The translations under genes were made by a program, and so were the position numbers. Positions 47,768 to 56,807 of a stretch of 64,000 nt of DNA are shown in pieces. Where the stretch lies: positions 3,038,001 through 3,102,000 of the forward strand of contig CP143429.1 of assembly GCA_039636775.1 (NCBI GenBank), in the 5' to 3' direction. The notes under the pieces were generated by a model. It did no database searches and had not been told where the DNA came from. It saw only the letters and a program-made list of their open reading frames with translations. This stretch comes from Micrococcaceae bacterium Sec5.8 (GTDB lineage Bacteria > Actinomycetota > Actinomycetes > Actinomycetales > Micrococcaceae). How positions within the stretch are numbered: the first letter of the stretch is position 1; each line of letters begins with the position of its first letter.

Positions 47768-48382
47768 TCAGCTGACTCTGGAGAGGATGGCGGACGCGTG
47801 GGCCTCCAGGCCGCTGCCCGCCGAGGGGCCGTTGCCCGCTGCGACGTCCCAGCGCCAGAGGAGGTTACCGTCCACCAGACCGAAGATCCTGGTGGCGGCC
47901 GTGTACTCCTTGGAGTGGCTGCCGCGCATCACCATGTCGGTGCTGAGCTGGATCTGGGGGCCCTTGATTTGGCCGTAGTACAACTCGGAGATACCGCCGG
48001 GGTGCGAGATGGACACGGAGATGTCAAAGCCGCCGTCCTCGTTGCGCAGCTCCTCGACTTCGTCGGCGCTCTTAAGCACCGGAACGATGTCGGCCGGGAT
48101 CAGCCCGGGACCACCGTCCTCTTCGCGCTGTTTGCGCTCCAGCGCCCAGAAACCGGTTTCGACGGTCAGGGGCCGCAAGGTGGCGCCGGCGTCGTCGGTC
48201 AGCCAACTCTCGGCCCGGTACTGCAAGTACGGCAACCCGTTGTGCACGAAGGACACGTGTTGCCGGAAATGCTCGGAGTCCTCTTCCCCGGCTCCCAGCC
48301 GGCCCCGGCCCTCCCACTCACCAATGAGCCAGGACAGGGGAACGAGTTCGGGCGTCAGATCTGTGGGTATCTCAATCGGCAC
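47768..48382 (-). CDS. Nitrobindin-like heme-binding beta-barrel protein
   Basis: 204 residues of the DUF1794/THAP4-C family, ten-stranded barrels that can bind ferric heme and react with nitric oxide or peroxynitrite. The N-terminal signature LSWLIGEWEGRGRL is present, and HPGGISELYYGQIKGPQIQL near the middle. GTG start with AGAGG upstream. Same strand as the flavodoxin-like and ygfZ genes, with an 87-bp gap. Whether this member binds heme depends on the proximal histidine, which I did not assign. Confidence 0.88.
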   Translation of the reverse strand: MPIEIPTDLTPELVPLSWLIGEWEGRGRLGAGEEDSEHFRQHVSFVHNGLPYLQYRAESWLTDDAGATLRPLTVETGFWALERKQREEDGGPGLIPADIVPVLKSADEVEELRNEDGGFDISVSISHPGGISELYYGQIKGPQIQLSTDMVMRGSHSKEYTAATRIFGLVDGNLLWRWDVAAGNGPSAGSGLEAHASAILSRVS

Positions 48383-48426
48383 AGCAGCTACCTCTGGAAA
48401 CGAAGACGGCTAGATATCTCTGGCGT

Positions 48427-48540
48427 TTACTTCTGGCCTTTGAAGAGGCGGTAAACAACGAAGCCGGCAAACCACGCCATGGCCAGGCTGGCAACGCCGA
48501 GCAGTACGAGGAAGAAGATTTCAAATGCAAGTACGGACAT
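48427..48540 (-). CDS. 37-residue single-pass membrane protein
   Basis: ATG at 48538-48540 with AGGATG upstream. One long hydrophobic helix (SVLAFEIFFLVLLGVASLAM then AWFAGFVVYRLFKGQK) and a basic end. It lies 17 bp after the larger membrane-protein gene and on the same strand, so it is likely co-transcribed. Function unknown. Below usual ORF size limits, but site, topology and spacing support it. Confidence 0.6.
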   Translation of the reverse strand: MSVLAFEIFFLVLLGVASLAMAWFAGFVVYRLFKGQK

Positions 48541-48557
48541 GATGCCATCCTAGCGCG

Positions 48558-49292
48558 TTAGTAGATGAGTAGTTTGTCAATGAAGTACGCCAGCGAACCG
48601 ACGGCGGCGACCGGGCCCAAACCCATTCCGAGGGCTGCCGGAAAGTTTAGCGATTCGCCGCGGAGAATGACCAGCCGGCGAAAGCTCATCAACACCGCTC
48701 CTACCACCACCCCGACAACCGCGGCCGGCAGAACCGCGATGTCGGAGAAGACCAGGCCCGCCAGCGGCCCTGCCAGCCCGGCGCCGACGACGCCCAGTGG
48801 TGCCACCACCCGGTCCGGCCAGCGGATCAAACTGGCCAGGAGGGCAATCGCGGCGCTGATGGCGGCGACCAACACCATTTCACGGACACCGTTGAACCGG
48901 GCACAGGCAATCCAGCCGGCACCCAGGCAGGACAACAGCACGCCTGCACTCGAACCCAGTGTCGACTCCAGCCGTTGTGCTTGCCCGGTGCCGCGGATCA
49001 GCTGCATCACGAAGACCGCCATCACTCCGGCGGCCAGGAACGACGGCGTCCAGTCAAGGAAGCCCGGCCCGGGAAGGTACGTGGCGGCCACCATAGCCCC
49101 CGCGCCCGGCAGCCCGATCAGGACAGCCAGGGTTTTCTTGGCCGGGATACCCAGAAAATGCGGCCAGCCCACCCCGACGGCGACGGCAATGAGAACCCCT
49201 ACCGCGAGGAGGGCTTCCGGGGAAATGTACGAAGCGCCGACGATGGCGGCGAGTCCGGCCAGCCCGATAACGCCGATGGTCCAAGACTTCAC
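48558..49292 (-). CDS. Polytopic membrane protein of unknown function
   Basis: 244 residues with about 7-8 hydrophobic helices, few charges outside the loops and no recognised motif. It begins MKSWTIGVIGLAGLAAIVG and ends LAYFIDKLLIY. A transporter or permease-like role is possible but unsupported. Upstream it faces the glnR promoter region. Confidence 0.8.
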   Translation of the reverse strand: MKSWTIGVIGLAGLAAIVGASYISPEALLAVGVLIAVAVGVGWPHFLGIPAKKTLAVLIGLPGAGAMVAATYLPGPGFLDWTPSFLAAGVMAVFVMQLIRGTGQAQRLESTLGSSAGVLLSCLGAGWIACARFNGVREMVLVAAISAAIALLASLIRWPDRVVAPLGVVGAGLAGPLAGLVFSDIAVLPAAVVGVVVGAVLMSFRRLVILRGESLNFPAALGMGLGPVAAVGSLAYFIDKLLIY

Positions 49293-49549
49293 TGTTTAGC
49301 CGACATCGTCATATCCGTCATTCGTCTTCCGGTCTTCGTCGTACTTTCGCTCACTGCGGACCCCAATTCGACCTGGTCTTGCGTCAGGGGGCTGCGGGCC
49401 CCGACGGTCCAATCCTGCCCTATATGACCGTTTTGTGTCGCAAAGGGGCCGAATGCAGGTGACGGAAGAGTGTCCGGGAAGGGGCCTTTGGGTATACTCA
49501 AACCCAGCTAGAGACGCCCAATGATGCGCGGACACCCCTTGGAGGAAAC
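49293..49549. other. Divergent region upstream of glnR
   Basis: A 257-bp gap between the membrane-protein gene (minus) and glnR (plus), with a good glnR -10 box (separate entry). No gene supported. Confidence 0.4.
49493..49498 (+). promoter_or_regulatory. -10 box of glnR
   Basis: TATACT, close to consensus, about 50 bp upstream of the glnR ATG. No convincing -35 box, as is common for activated or actinobacterial promoters. Confidence 0.5.
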
Positions 49550-50248
49550 ATGTCGCACATCCTGCTACTGACGAACAGCACCGGCTCATCGGTGGACGTC
49601 CTGCCTGCTTTGGAACTCCTGAACCACCGGGTCCACATTCTCCCCGCCGAACCGACGGCGCTGCTGGAGACAGACCCGTGCGACATCGTCCTGCTGGACG
49701 CCCGCAAAGACCTCGTCGGAGCACGTTCCCTGACGCAGCTGCTCAAGGCTACCGGCCTGAGTGCCCCCTTCATGCTCATTCTGACCGAGGGCGGCATGGC
49801 CGCGGTGTCCTCGGCCTGGGCAGTTGATGACATCGTGCTGGAGTCCGCCGGGCCCGCCGAGGTTGAAGCCAGGATCCGGCTGGGTGTGGCCCGGGCCGTG
49901 CCGGACAGGGACGAGGCCCCGAGCGAGATCCGCGCGGCCGGTGTCGTCATCGATGAAGCCAGCTACACCGCCAGGGTCAACGGTGCACCGCTCAACCTGA
50001 CATTCAAGGAATTCGAACTGCTCAAGTATCTGGCCCAGCATCCCGGCCGGGTTTTCACCCGTCAGCAGCTGTTGACGGAGGTGTGGGGCTATGACTACTA
50101 CGGCGGGACACGCACGGTGGACGTCCACGTCCGGCGCCTGCGGGCGAAGCTCGGCGCCGACCACGAGAACCTCATCAGCACGGTCCGCAACGTCGGGTAC
50201 CGCCTGACCCTGGTCCGGCAGCCGGAGGAAGAATTCACCGAGGCCTAG
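49550..50248 (+). CDS. glnR: Nitrogen-response regulator GlnR (atypical OmpR type)
   Basis: Orphan regulator of nitrogen assimilation genes in actinobacteria. 232 residues: receiver-like N-terminus ([32 protein letters not shown]) without a full phosphorylation pocket, then a winged-helix domain with [40 protein letters not shown] and [10 protein letters not shown]. The pattern and length match mycobacterial and streptomycete GlnR. Ribosome site GGAGGAAAC. No cognate kinase nearby. mshD downstream, as in mycobacteria. An MtrA-like regulator is a less likely alternative. Confidence 0.88.
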   Translation: MSHILLLTNSTGSSVDVLPALELLNHRVHILPAEPTALLETDPCDIVLLDARKDLVGARSLTQLLKATGLSAPFMLILTEGGMAAVSSAWAVDDIVLESAGPAEVEARIRLGVARAVPDRDEAPSEIRAAGVVIDEASYTARVNGAPLNLTFKEFELLKYLAQHPGRVFTRQQLLTEVWGYDYYGGTRTVDVHVRRLRAKLGADHENLISTVRNVGYRLTLVRQPEEEFTEA

Positions 50249-50274
50249 ACCGGACCGAGGCGCCCGGCAACGCA

Positions 50275-50310
50275 GAAAGCCCCGGAGCAAGGTCCGGGGC
50301 TTTCTCGTTT
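50275..50310 (+). terminator. Intrinsic terminator after glnR
   Basis: Perfect 12-bp stem (50275-50286 with 50293-50304, 6-nt loop) followed by TCGTTT, 26 bp after the glnR stop. It separates glnR from mshD, which has its own start signals. Confidence 0.88.
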
Positions 50311-50484
50311 CAGTGGAGGACATACGGGTCGAACGTATCGAGGCCACCCCAGTGGTGGATCCCCCTCGCACCAGTACTGGCTTTTCCAGAAGAAACGCTT
50401 CTGAACCGGTCAGCCGGATGAGATAGCGACTATACGCAACAGTTCCGGGAACCGCCAAATCGGGCCCGCGAGGGCGGCACCGTA

Positions 50485-50490
50485 TAGCCT
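50485..50490 (+). promoter_or_regulatory. -10 box of leaderless mshD
   Basis: TAGCCT, six bases, then the ATG at 50497; no Shine-Dalgarno sequence. Confidence 0.5.
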
Positions 50491-50496
50491 TGCAGC

Positions 50497-51462
50497 ATGA
50501 GTCCTGCGCATCCTGAGAACTGGCCCGTGCTCTCCGCCGAAGGAACCGCGGATCCGCAGCTCCTTCGAGATGTTCGAGCCCTCGCGGCCGCCGCCGAGGA
50601 ATCCGACGCAAATCCGCCGTTGTCGGAGCAGACGCTCGTGACCCTGCGAGCCGGCGACGGCGGGCACTCGGTGCTGACCCTCGCCCTGTACAGCCCCGAC
50701 GAAGGGTCCGACCCGGCGACGGCCCAGGACCTGGCCGGGATCGCCGTCGTCATCGAGGAACCGGACGGTACCGGCGTGCTGGAGATTGCCGTCCACCCCA
50801 GCTACCGGAACCAGGGCGTCGCGGACCGGCTGGTCCGCGAACTTAAGAGCACCCGCGGCTTCCCGGGCCTTAAGGCCTGGTCCCACGGCAACCACGAAGC
50901 CGCGGCACACCTCGCCGCACGCTACGGCTACGGGGCCGTCCGGGAACTCTGGAAGATGCGGCTCACCACCGCCGCCGCTGACCTGCCCGACGTCCCGGTG
51001 CCGGCAGGGGTGATGCTGCGCCCCTTCGTCCCGGGCCGGGACGAGGACCCCTGGCTTGCCGCGAACCGCGCCGCCTTCGCGCACCATCCGGAGCAGGGGA
51101 ATATGACCCGGGGCGACCTGGACGCCAGGATGGCCGAGCCGTGGTTCGACCCCGCGGGGTTCCTGCTGGCCGTCGACCCTGCGGACCGGATCCTTGGCTT
51201 CCACTGGACCAAGGTGCACCCCCGCCAGGGCGGTCATCCGGCGATCGGCGAGGTGTACGTGGTGGGTGTGACCCCCGATGCGCAGGGTACCGGGCTGGGA
51301 AAAGCCCTGACGGTGGCAGGCATCAGGCACCTGCAGCAGCAGGGTCTGCACGCCGTGATGCTGTATGTGGACGCGGACAACTTTCCGGCAGTTTCACTGT
51401 ACCGGCGGCTGGGCTTCACCCGTTGGGACGTCGACGTCATGTATGCCCCGCTGGAGGAGTAA
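50497..51462 (+). CDS. mshD: Mycothiol synthase
   Basis: Acetylates Cys-GlcN-Ins with acetyl-CoA, the last step of mycothiol synthesis. 321 residues in two GNAT halves; the active C-terminal half has VVGVTPDAQGTGLGKALTVA (acetyl-CoA loop) and YVDADNFPAVSLYRRLGFTR; the N-terminal half has VHPSYRNQGVADRLV. The HPRQGGHPAIGEVYVVGVTP segment is characteristic. Predicted leaderless. Downstream of glnR but beyond its terminator. Confidence 0.95.
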   Translation: MSPAHPENWPVLSAEGTADPQLLRDVRALAAAAEESDANPPLSEQTLVTLRAGDGGHSVLTLALYSPDEGSDPATAQDLAGIAVVIEEPDGTGVLEIAVHPSYRNQGVADRLVRELKSTRGFPGLKAWSHGNHEAAAHLAARYGYGAVRELWKMRLTTAAADLPDVPVPAGVMLRPFVPGRDEDPWLAANRAAFAHHPEQGNMTRGDLDARMAEPWFDPAGFLLAVDPADRILGFHWTKVHPRQGGHPAIGEVYVVGVTPDAQGTGLGKALTVAGIRHLQQQGLHAVMLYVDADNFPAVSLYRRLGFTRWDVDVMYAPLEE

Positions 51463-51539
51463 AAATCCATTCGGCGTACGACAGATGTCCGCCGGGGGAA
51501 ATCTGGATCTCTGAAAGCTGACCGCAGCCTGAATGCTTG

Positions 51540-51545
51540 TAAGGT
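51540..51545 (+). promoter_or_regulatory. Candidate -10 box of ppk1
   Basis: TAAGGT with CTGACC 16 bp upstream; about 32 bp before the ppk1 ATG. Confidence 0.35.
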
Positions 51546-51577
51546 TGAAGCAAATCGCGCCAGCATTAGGAGAGACC

Positions 51578-53842
51578 ATGCAAGGGGAATCTGCCCGGAC
51601 CGCCACGTCTGAGGTCGCTACGTCGGACAAGAAAGTCCGGCCCGCGCGTGCCCGGTTTGGCTCTTCCGAAGTGCCCGCCTCGCGTGCCACCCAGGACCGG
51701 ATCGACATTCCTGAGTTTGCGCCCAACCTGGAGCCGGAAGGTGATTTCAGCCCTGACCGCTTTTTGGACCGCGAACTAAGCTGGCTTTCGTTCAACGCCC
51801 GTGTCCTGGAACTCGCCGAGGATCCGAACCTGCACCTGCTGGAACGCGTCAGCTTCCTCTCCATCTTTGCGTCCAACCTGGATGAGTTCTTCATGGTCCG
51901 CGTTGCCGGGCTCAAGCGCCGGATCGCCACCGGTCTGGCTGTTCCCTCCCCCGCCGGGCTCAGCCCGATGCAGGTGCTGGAACAGATCGGCGATGAAGCC
52001 CATCGGCTGCAGCAGCGCCACGCCCGCGTCTACGCAGAGCAAATCCGACCGGCGCTTGCCTACGAGCACATCCATCTCATGCATTGGGACGAGCTCGATT
52101 CCCAGGCCAAGGACCAGCTCAGCGCCATGTTCGCGGAGAAGGTCTTCCCGATCCTGACCCCGCTGGCCGTGGACCCGGCCCACCCGTTCCCGTACATCTC
52201 GGGGCTGTCCCTGAACCTCGCCGTCGTGGTCCGCAACCCGGTCAGCGACAAAGAACTGTTCGCCCGCCTGAAAGTCCCGGACCAGCTCCCCCGGCTGATC
52301 TCCATTGACGGCCCCCGCGCCGGATCGGTGCCCGGGCGGGTGGCCCGCTTCATCGCCCTCGAGGAAGTCATCGCCGTCCACCTCGACCAGCTGTTTGCCG
52401 GGATGGAGGTGCTCGAGCACCACACGTTCCGCGTCACCCGCAACGAGGACGTCGAAGTCGAAGAGGACGACGCCGAGAACCTGCTGCAGGCTCTCGAGAA
52501 AGAACTGCTGCGCCGCCGCTTCGGCCCCCCGGTCCGGCTCGAAGTCACCACCGACATCAATCCGAACATCCGGGCGCTGCTGATCCGCGAACTCGGCGTC
52601 GAAGAGTCGGAGGTGTACTCGGTCCCCGCACCCCTGGATCTCCGCGGGCTCTCAGTCATCGCCGGAATCGACCGCGCCGACCTGCACTACCCCAAGCACG
52701 TCCCGCACACCTCCCGGCACCTGAACGAATCGGAAACGTCCAAGGCAGCGAACGTCTTCGCCGCCATGCGCCGGCGTGACATCCTGCTGCATCACCCGTA
52801 TGACTCCTTCTCCACCTCGGTGCAGGCGTTCCTGGAGCAGGCGGCCTCGGACCCCAAGGTCCAGGCCATCAAACAGACGCTGTACCGGACCTCGGGCGAT
52901 TCGCCGATCGTCGATGCCCTGATCGACGCCGCCGAGGCCGGCAAGCAGGTCCTGGCCCTGGTCGAGATCAAGGCCCGCTTCGACGAGCAGGCCAACATTT
53001 CGTGGGCCCGGAAACTGGAGCAGGCCGGCGTCCATGTGGTCTACGGCATCGTGGGCCTCAAAACCCACTGCAAGCTCTCCCTCGTGGTACGCCAGGAAGT
53101 GGACGGGCTCCGGCGCTACTGCCACATCGGCACCGGAAACTACCACCCGCGCACGGCCCGCTACTACGAGGACCTGGGTCTCCTGACGGCCAACGAACAG
53201 GTGGGCGAGGATCTGTCCAAGCTCTTCAACCAGCTCTCCGGCTACGCCCCGAAGTCCACGTTCAAGCGTCTCCTGGTGGCCCCGCGGTCGGTACGTTCCG
53301 GCCTGATCGACCGGATCGAAACCGAGATCCGCAACGCCAAGGCCGGCCTCACCGCCCGCGTGCAGATCAAGGTCAACTCCATGGTGGACGAAGCCATCAT
53401 CGATTCCCTGTACCGGGCATCCCAGGCCGGCGTTCCGGTGGACATCATCGTCCGCGGGATCTGCTCGCTGCGCCCCGGGGTGCCCGGACTCAGCGACAAC
53501 ATCACCGTCCGGTCTGTGCTGGGCCGTTTCCTGGAGCACTCGCGCGTATTCGCCTTCGCCAACGGCGGGGACCCCGTGGTCTACATCGGTTCAGCCGACA
53601 TGATGCACCGGAACCTTGACCGCCGGGTGGAGGCCCTGGTCCAGCTCACCAGCGGCGACGACACCACCTACGTCATGGATCTGCTGCGCCGCTACATGAA
53701 TCCGGAAACCGCCAGCTGGCATCTGGACAATGCGGCGGTTTGGACCCGGCACCACCTCGCAGAAGACGGGTCCGATCTCGAGGACATCCAGTCCTGGCTG
53801 CTCAACTCGCGCTCGCGGCAGCGGTCGTCTGGTCTGCGGTAG
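51578..53842 (+). CDS. ppk1: Polyphosphate kinase 1
   Basis: Reversibly makes inorganic polyphosphate from ATP. I chose the ATG with AGGAGAG upstream ([13 protein letters not shown]), giving 754 residues with a short Ala/Ser/Thr N-terminal extension; the frame opens 15 codons earlier. N-terminal domain [23 protein letters not shown]/acceptor region [19 protein letters not shown], and the phospho-accepting His497 in [18 protein letters not shown]. The C-terminal domain contains the second conserved phospholipase D-like segment. Followed after 10 bp by mutT1. Confidence 0.97.
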   Translation: MQGESARTATSEVATSDKKVRPARARFGSSEVPASRATQDRIDIPEFAPNLEPEGDFSPDRFLDRELSWLSFNARVLELAEDPNLHLLERVSFLSIFASNLDEFFMVRVAGLKRRIATGLAVPSPAGLSPMQVLEQIGDEAHRLQQRHARVYAEQIRPALAYEHIHLMHWDELDSQAKDQLSAMFAEKVFPILTPLAVDPAHPFPYISGLSLNLAVVVRNPVSDKELFARLKVPDQLPRLISIDGPRAGSVPGRVARFIALEEVIAVHLDQLFAGMEVLEHHTFRVTRNEDVEVEEDDAENLLQALEKELLRRRFGPPVRLEVTTDINPNIRALLIRELGVEESEVYSVPAPLDLRGLSVIAGIDRADLHYPKHVPHTSRHLNESETSKAANVFAAMRRRDILLHHPYDSFSTSVQAFLEQAASDPKVQAIKQTLYRTSGDSPIVDALIDAAEAGKQVLALVEIKARFDEQANISWARKLEQAGVHVVYGIVGLKTHCKLSLVVRQEVDGLRRYCHIGTGNYHPRTARYYEDLGLLTANEQVGEDLSKLFNQLSGYAPKSTFKRLLVAPRSVRSGLIDRIETEIRNAKAGLTARVQIKVNSMVDEAIIDSLYRASQAGVPVDIIVRGICSLRPGVPGLSDNITVRSVLGRFLEHSRVFAFANGGDPVVYIGSADMMHRNLDRRVEALVQLTSGDDTTYVMDLLRRYMNPETASWHLDNAAVWTRHHLAEDGSDLEDIQSWLLNSRSRQRSSGLR

Positions 53843-53852
53843 GGGCTCTGGC

Positions 53853-54830
53853 TTGAGTAGCGATTCACTGGTTGCCGACCAAACAGACCACTCCGGCGAT
53901 GCAATTGCGGTGGTCGCTGCGGGAGCCCTTCCCTGGCGGGTGGGCCCGGGCGACCAAGGCCAACTCGAGGTCCTGCTGATCCACCGTCCGCGCTATGACG
54001 ACTGGTCCTGGCCCAAAGGCAAAATCGACCCCGGCGAGACCGTGCCCGAATGTGCCGCGCGGGAGGTCGATGAGGAAATCGGGCTGAAAGCCCCGCTGGG
54101 CATCCCCCTGCCCGCCATCCACTACCAGGTTCCCGCCGGCCGGAAGGTGGTCCACTACTGGGCTGTTGACGTCAACGGCGCCGCGCTCCTGCCCGATGGC
54201 AAAGAGGTGGACAGCCTCATGTGGTGCTCGCCGGAGAAGGCTGCCCGGTTGCTCAGCAACCCGGGCGACGTTGCCCCGCTGGAGTTTCTGGTGGCCGCCC
54301 ACGCCCGCGGCGAGCTGAAGACCTGGCCGCTCGTGATTGTGCGCCACGCCAAAGCCAAGCCGCGCTCCTCTTGGTCCAAAGCCGAAGGGGACAGGCCGCT
54401 CGCCGCCACCGGCATGCGGCAGGCCCAGGCAGTAGGACGCCTCCTGCAGGCTTGGAAACCCATGCGCGTTGTCTCCAGCCCCTGGCTTCGATGCGTCGCC
54501 ACCATCGCCCCCTATGCCAAAGCATCGGAGGCGAAGGTGAAGCTTAACGAGGCCCTCACGGAGCACCGGCACAACCGCCACCCGCACAGGACCGCCGCCG
54601 CCGTCGAAAACCTTTTCGATAAGCAGCGGGCTGTGGCGGTGTGCACCCACCGTCCGGCCCTGCCCACGGTATTTGCCCAGCTCGGCAAGCATATGGGATC
54701 CCGGCTCCGCGCCGAACTGCCGGACTCCGACCCGTTCCTGGCCCCCGGCGAGATCGTGGTGTGCCACGTTGCCCACCACAGCAAGAACAAGGTCGTCGCG
54801 GTCGAACGGTTCAGGCCCTTCGACGACTGA
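53853..54830 (+). CDS. mutT1: MutT1-like Nudix hydrolase with histidine phosphatase domain
   Basis: Hydrolyses oxidised nucleotides or diadenosine polyphosphates, as known for mycobacterial MutT1. I took the TTG at 53853 (LSSDSLVADQTDHSGD) with TAGGGG upstream; 325 residues. Residues about 20-150 are Nudix, with the box GKIDPGETVPECAAREVDEE followed by IGLK. Residues about 165-325 are a phosphoglycerate-mutase-like domain starting VIVRHAKAKPRSSW (RHG-type motif). It starts 10 bp after ppk1, the same pairing as in mycobacteria, suggesting linked polyphosphate and nucleotide metabolism. Confidence 0.93.
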   Translation: MSSDSLVADQTDHSGDAIAVVAAGALPWRVGPGDQGQLEVLLIHRPRYDDWSWPKGKIDPGETVPECAAREVDEEIGLKAPLGIPLPAIHYQVPAGRKVVHYWAVDVNGAALLPDGKEVDSLMWCSPEKAARLLSNPGDVAPLEFLVAAHARGELKTWPLVIVRHAKAKPRSSWSKAEGDRPLAATGMRQAQAVGRLLQAWKPMRVVSSPWLRCVATIAPYAKASEAKVKLNEALTEHRHNRHPHRTAAAVENLFDKQRAVAVCTHRPALPTVFAQLGKHMGSRLRAELPDSDPFLAPGEIVVCHVAHHSKNKVVAVERFRPFDD

Positions 54831-54853
54831 GGTCCTTGAGCCCGTCCCTCAAC

Positions 54854-54891
54854 CGCCGGCAATGCATCACGTACCTGATACATTGCCGGCG
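54854..54891. promoter_or_regulatory. Long inverted repeat upstream of thyA
   Basis: Perfect 11-bp arms CGCCGGCAATG/CATTGCCGGCG extended inside by ATCA/TGAT after one mismatch; 6-nt loop. It lies 24 bp after the mutT1 stop and 40 bp before thyA, with no T-tract. It could be an operator, or a weak terminator for the ppk1-mutT1 transcript. Confidence 0.5.
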
Positions 54892-54918
54892 AATCTTGGG
54901 GCATTCCATGCCGGTGCA

Positions 54919-54924
54919 TAGACT
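54919..54924 (+). promoter_or_regulatory. -10 box of leaderless thyA
   Basis: TAGACT, six bases, then the GTG at 54931. Confidence 0.55.
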
Positions 54925-54930
54925 GGGTCG

Positions 54931-55734
54931 GTGAGCATCCCAACGCCCTATGAAGACCTCCTGCGCGATGTCCTGGACCACGGCACGCACAAATCGGACC
55001 GGACCGGCACCGGTACCCTGAGCGTGTTCGGCCGGCAGATGCGCTTCGACCTGAGCAAGAGTTTCCCGCTGATCACCACCAAACGCGTGCACTTCAAGTC
55101 AGTCGCCGTGGAACTGCTGTGGTTTCTCCGCGGGGACACCAATGTGAAATGGATGCAGGACCAAGGCGTCACCATCTGGAACGAATGGGCAGATGCCGAC
55201 GGCGAGCTTGGCCCGGTCTACGGCGTCCAGTGGCGTTCCTGGCCGACCCCGGACGGTGACCACATCGACCAAATCGCCGAACTGATGGAAAACCTCAAAA
55301 CCAACCCGGATTCCCGGCGGCACATCGTCTCGGCCTGGAACGTCGCCGAACTCAAGGACATGGCCCTCCCGCCATGCCACGCGTTCTTCCAGTTCTACGT
55401 GGCCGACGGCAAGCTCTCCTGCCAGCTGTACCAGCGCTCCGCGGACACCTTCCTGGGCGTGCCGTTCAACATCGCCTCCTACGCCCTGCTGACCCGCATG
55501 ATCGCGCAGCAAACCGGGCTGGAACCGGGCGAGTTTGTCTGGACCGGCGGCGACGTTCACATTTACGACAACCATATGGACCAGGTCCTCAAACAGCTTG
55601 CGCGCGAGCCCTACGAGTACCCGCAGCTGAACATTATCCGGAAGCCCGATTCCATCTTCGATTACACCCTCGATGACTTCGAAGTGACCGGATACCAGCA
55701 CCACCCGACGATTAAGGCCCCGATAGCCGTATGA
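54931..55734 (+). CDS. thyA: Thymidylate synthase
   Basis: Converts dUMP to dTMP with methylene-tetrahydrofolate. 267 residues, GTG start, predicted leaderless. [20 protein letters not shown] near the N-terminus, catalytic Cys149 in [32 protein letters not shown] and [10 protein letters not shown]. The stop overlaps the folA start by 4 bp, coupling dTMP synthesis to folate regeneration. Confidence 0.98.
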   Translation: MSIPTPYEDLLRDVLDHGTHKSDRTGTGTLSVFGRQMRFDLSKSFPLITTKRVHFKSVAVELLWFLRGDTNVKWMQDQGVTIWNEWADADGELGPVYGVQWRSWPTPDGDHIDQIAELMENLKTNPDSRRHIVSAWNVAELKDMALPPCHAFFQFYVADGKLSCQLYQRSADTFLGVPFNIASYALLTRMIAQQTGLEPGEFVWTGGDVHIYDNHMDQVLKQLAREPYEYPQLNIIRKPDSIFDYTLDDFEVTGYQHHPTIKAPIAV

Positions 55735-56318
55735 GCGATGACACCATGCCGGGCGAGCAGCCCGCAGACTTTCCCGACAAGCTGGCCGCCCTCGCAGGAC
55801 TTGGCATGGTCTGGGCCCAAACCAGTACCGGAGTCATCGGCAGGGACGGTGGCATGCCGTGGCACCTCCCCGAAGACATGGCGCACTTCACCCGGCTTAC
55901 CACCGGCCACCCCGTGATCATGGGCCGCAGGACGTGGGAGTCCTTTCCGGACAAATACCGCCCCCTGCCCGGGCGGACCAACATCGTCATCACCGGCCAG
56001 GAAGGCTGGGGGGCAACTCCGGCGGCCGCGGGTGCCACTGCAGTCAGGTCCCTGGATGACGCGCTGCTGGAGTCCCAGTTTGCGCCGGGCAATGAGATGG
56101 TGTGGATCATCGGCGGCGGCAAAATCTTTGCGCAGTCCATGGACCTCGCCGATGTCGCCGTGATCACCACCATTGACACCGCCACGGAAGGCGACACGTT
56201 CGCGCCGGACCTCGACTACGACTGGACCCTGGAGGGCAGCCTGCCGGTGGACGGCTGGGAGACCGCCGGCAACGGCACGCGTTACCGCATCAGCGTCTGG
56301 CGCCGGAGGGAGCACTAA
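55731..56318 (+). CDS. folA: Dihydrofolate reductase
   Basis: Reduces the dihydrofolate produced by ThyA, using NADPH. 195 residues including an N-terminal extension of about 20. Core: [37 protein letters not shown] (substrate Asp/Glu region), [12 protein letters not shown], and [20 protein letters not shown]. Translationally coupled to thyA. Confidence 0.97.
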   Translation: MSDDTMPGEQPADFPDKLAALAGLGMVWAQTSTGVIGRDGGMPWHLPEDMAHFTRLTTGHPVIMGRRTWESFPDKYRPLPGRTNIVITGQEGWGATPAAAGATAVRSLDDALLESQFAPGNEMVWIIGGGKIFAQSMDLADVAVITTIDTATEGDTFAPDLDYDWTLEGSLPVDGWETAGNGTRYRISVWRRREH

Positions 56319-56322
56319 AGCA

Positions 56323-56541
56323 ATGCTGAAGAAACCCGAAACCCTCTTTGTCCTGGGCTACATGCTGCTGCCGCTGCTGGCGCTGCTCTCCGCGATTGTA
56401 GGACTGACCATGATCCTGGGCGGCAACAAGATCATCGGCGCGATCGTGTTGGTGGTGATCACCCAGGCCTTCGCCTTCGGCGCGGTGTGGGCGTTGCGCC
56501 GGCGCAAGCACGCCCTCCTCACGGAGCGCACGGGCGAATAG
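56323..56541 (+). CDS. Small two-helix membrane protein
   Basis: 72 residues: a short polar start (MLKKPETLF), two hydrophobic helices (VLGYMLLPLLALLSAIVGLT and IIGAIVLVVITQAFAFGAVW) and a basic tail RRRKHALLTERTGE. It starts 4 bp after folA and has GGAGGG upstream, so it belongs to the thyA-folA operon. Function unknown. Confidence 0.78.
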   Translation: MLKKPETLFVLGYMLLPLLALLSAIVGLTMILGGNKIIGAIVLVVITQAFAFGAVWALRRRKHALLTERTGE

Positions 56542-56543
56542 AG

Positions 56544-56755
56544 GCGCCGCTCCAAGAGTTCACTGCCAGCAGACTTCGGCGGCTGAAGGGCCTGCCCAAA
56601 CCGCGCTTCGCTGCCACCGACGACCAGGCCCGCCGGTGGTTCGAAGAAAACCCCGCCTGGACCAGGTCACCCACGAGAACTTCCCCGACAGCACCTACCC
56701 TTTCCCGGCTGTCGGCGAAGCGGCAGTCCCGAGCCCGGCCCGGCAGATTAATTGA
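56544..56755 (+). pseudogene. Probable gene remnant with one frameshift
   Basis: Between the small membrane protein and asd, coding-like codon use runs in one frame (LRRLKGLPKPRFAATDDQAR, RWFEENPA) and then in another (LDQVTHENFPDSTYPFPAVG, ending ARQIN and a TGA at 56753-56755). The switch lies near 56655-56665. No start codon with a site is visible, so this looks like the 3' end of a decayed gene. Family not recognised. Confidence 0.35.
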
Positions 56756-56795
56756 GCGGTGACGTAACCGGCTGCGCCGCGAAGCCAGGAAAGTC

Positions 56796-56801
56796 TAAAC
56801 T
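56796..56801 (+). promoter_or_regulatory. -10 box of leaderless asd
   Basis: TAAACT, six bases, then the ATG at 56808; no Shine-Dalgarno sequence. Confidence 0.55.
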
Positions 56802-56807
56802 GGGCGA

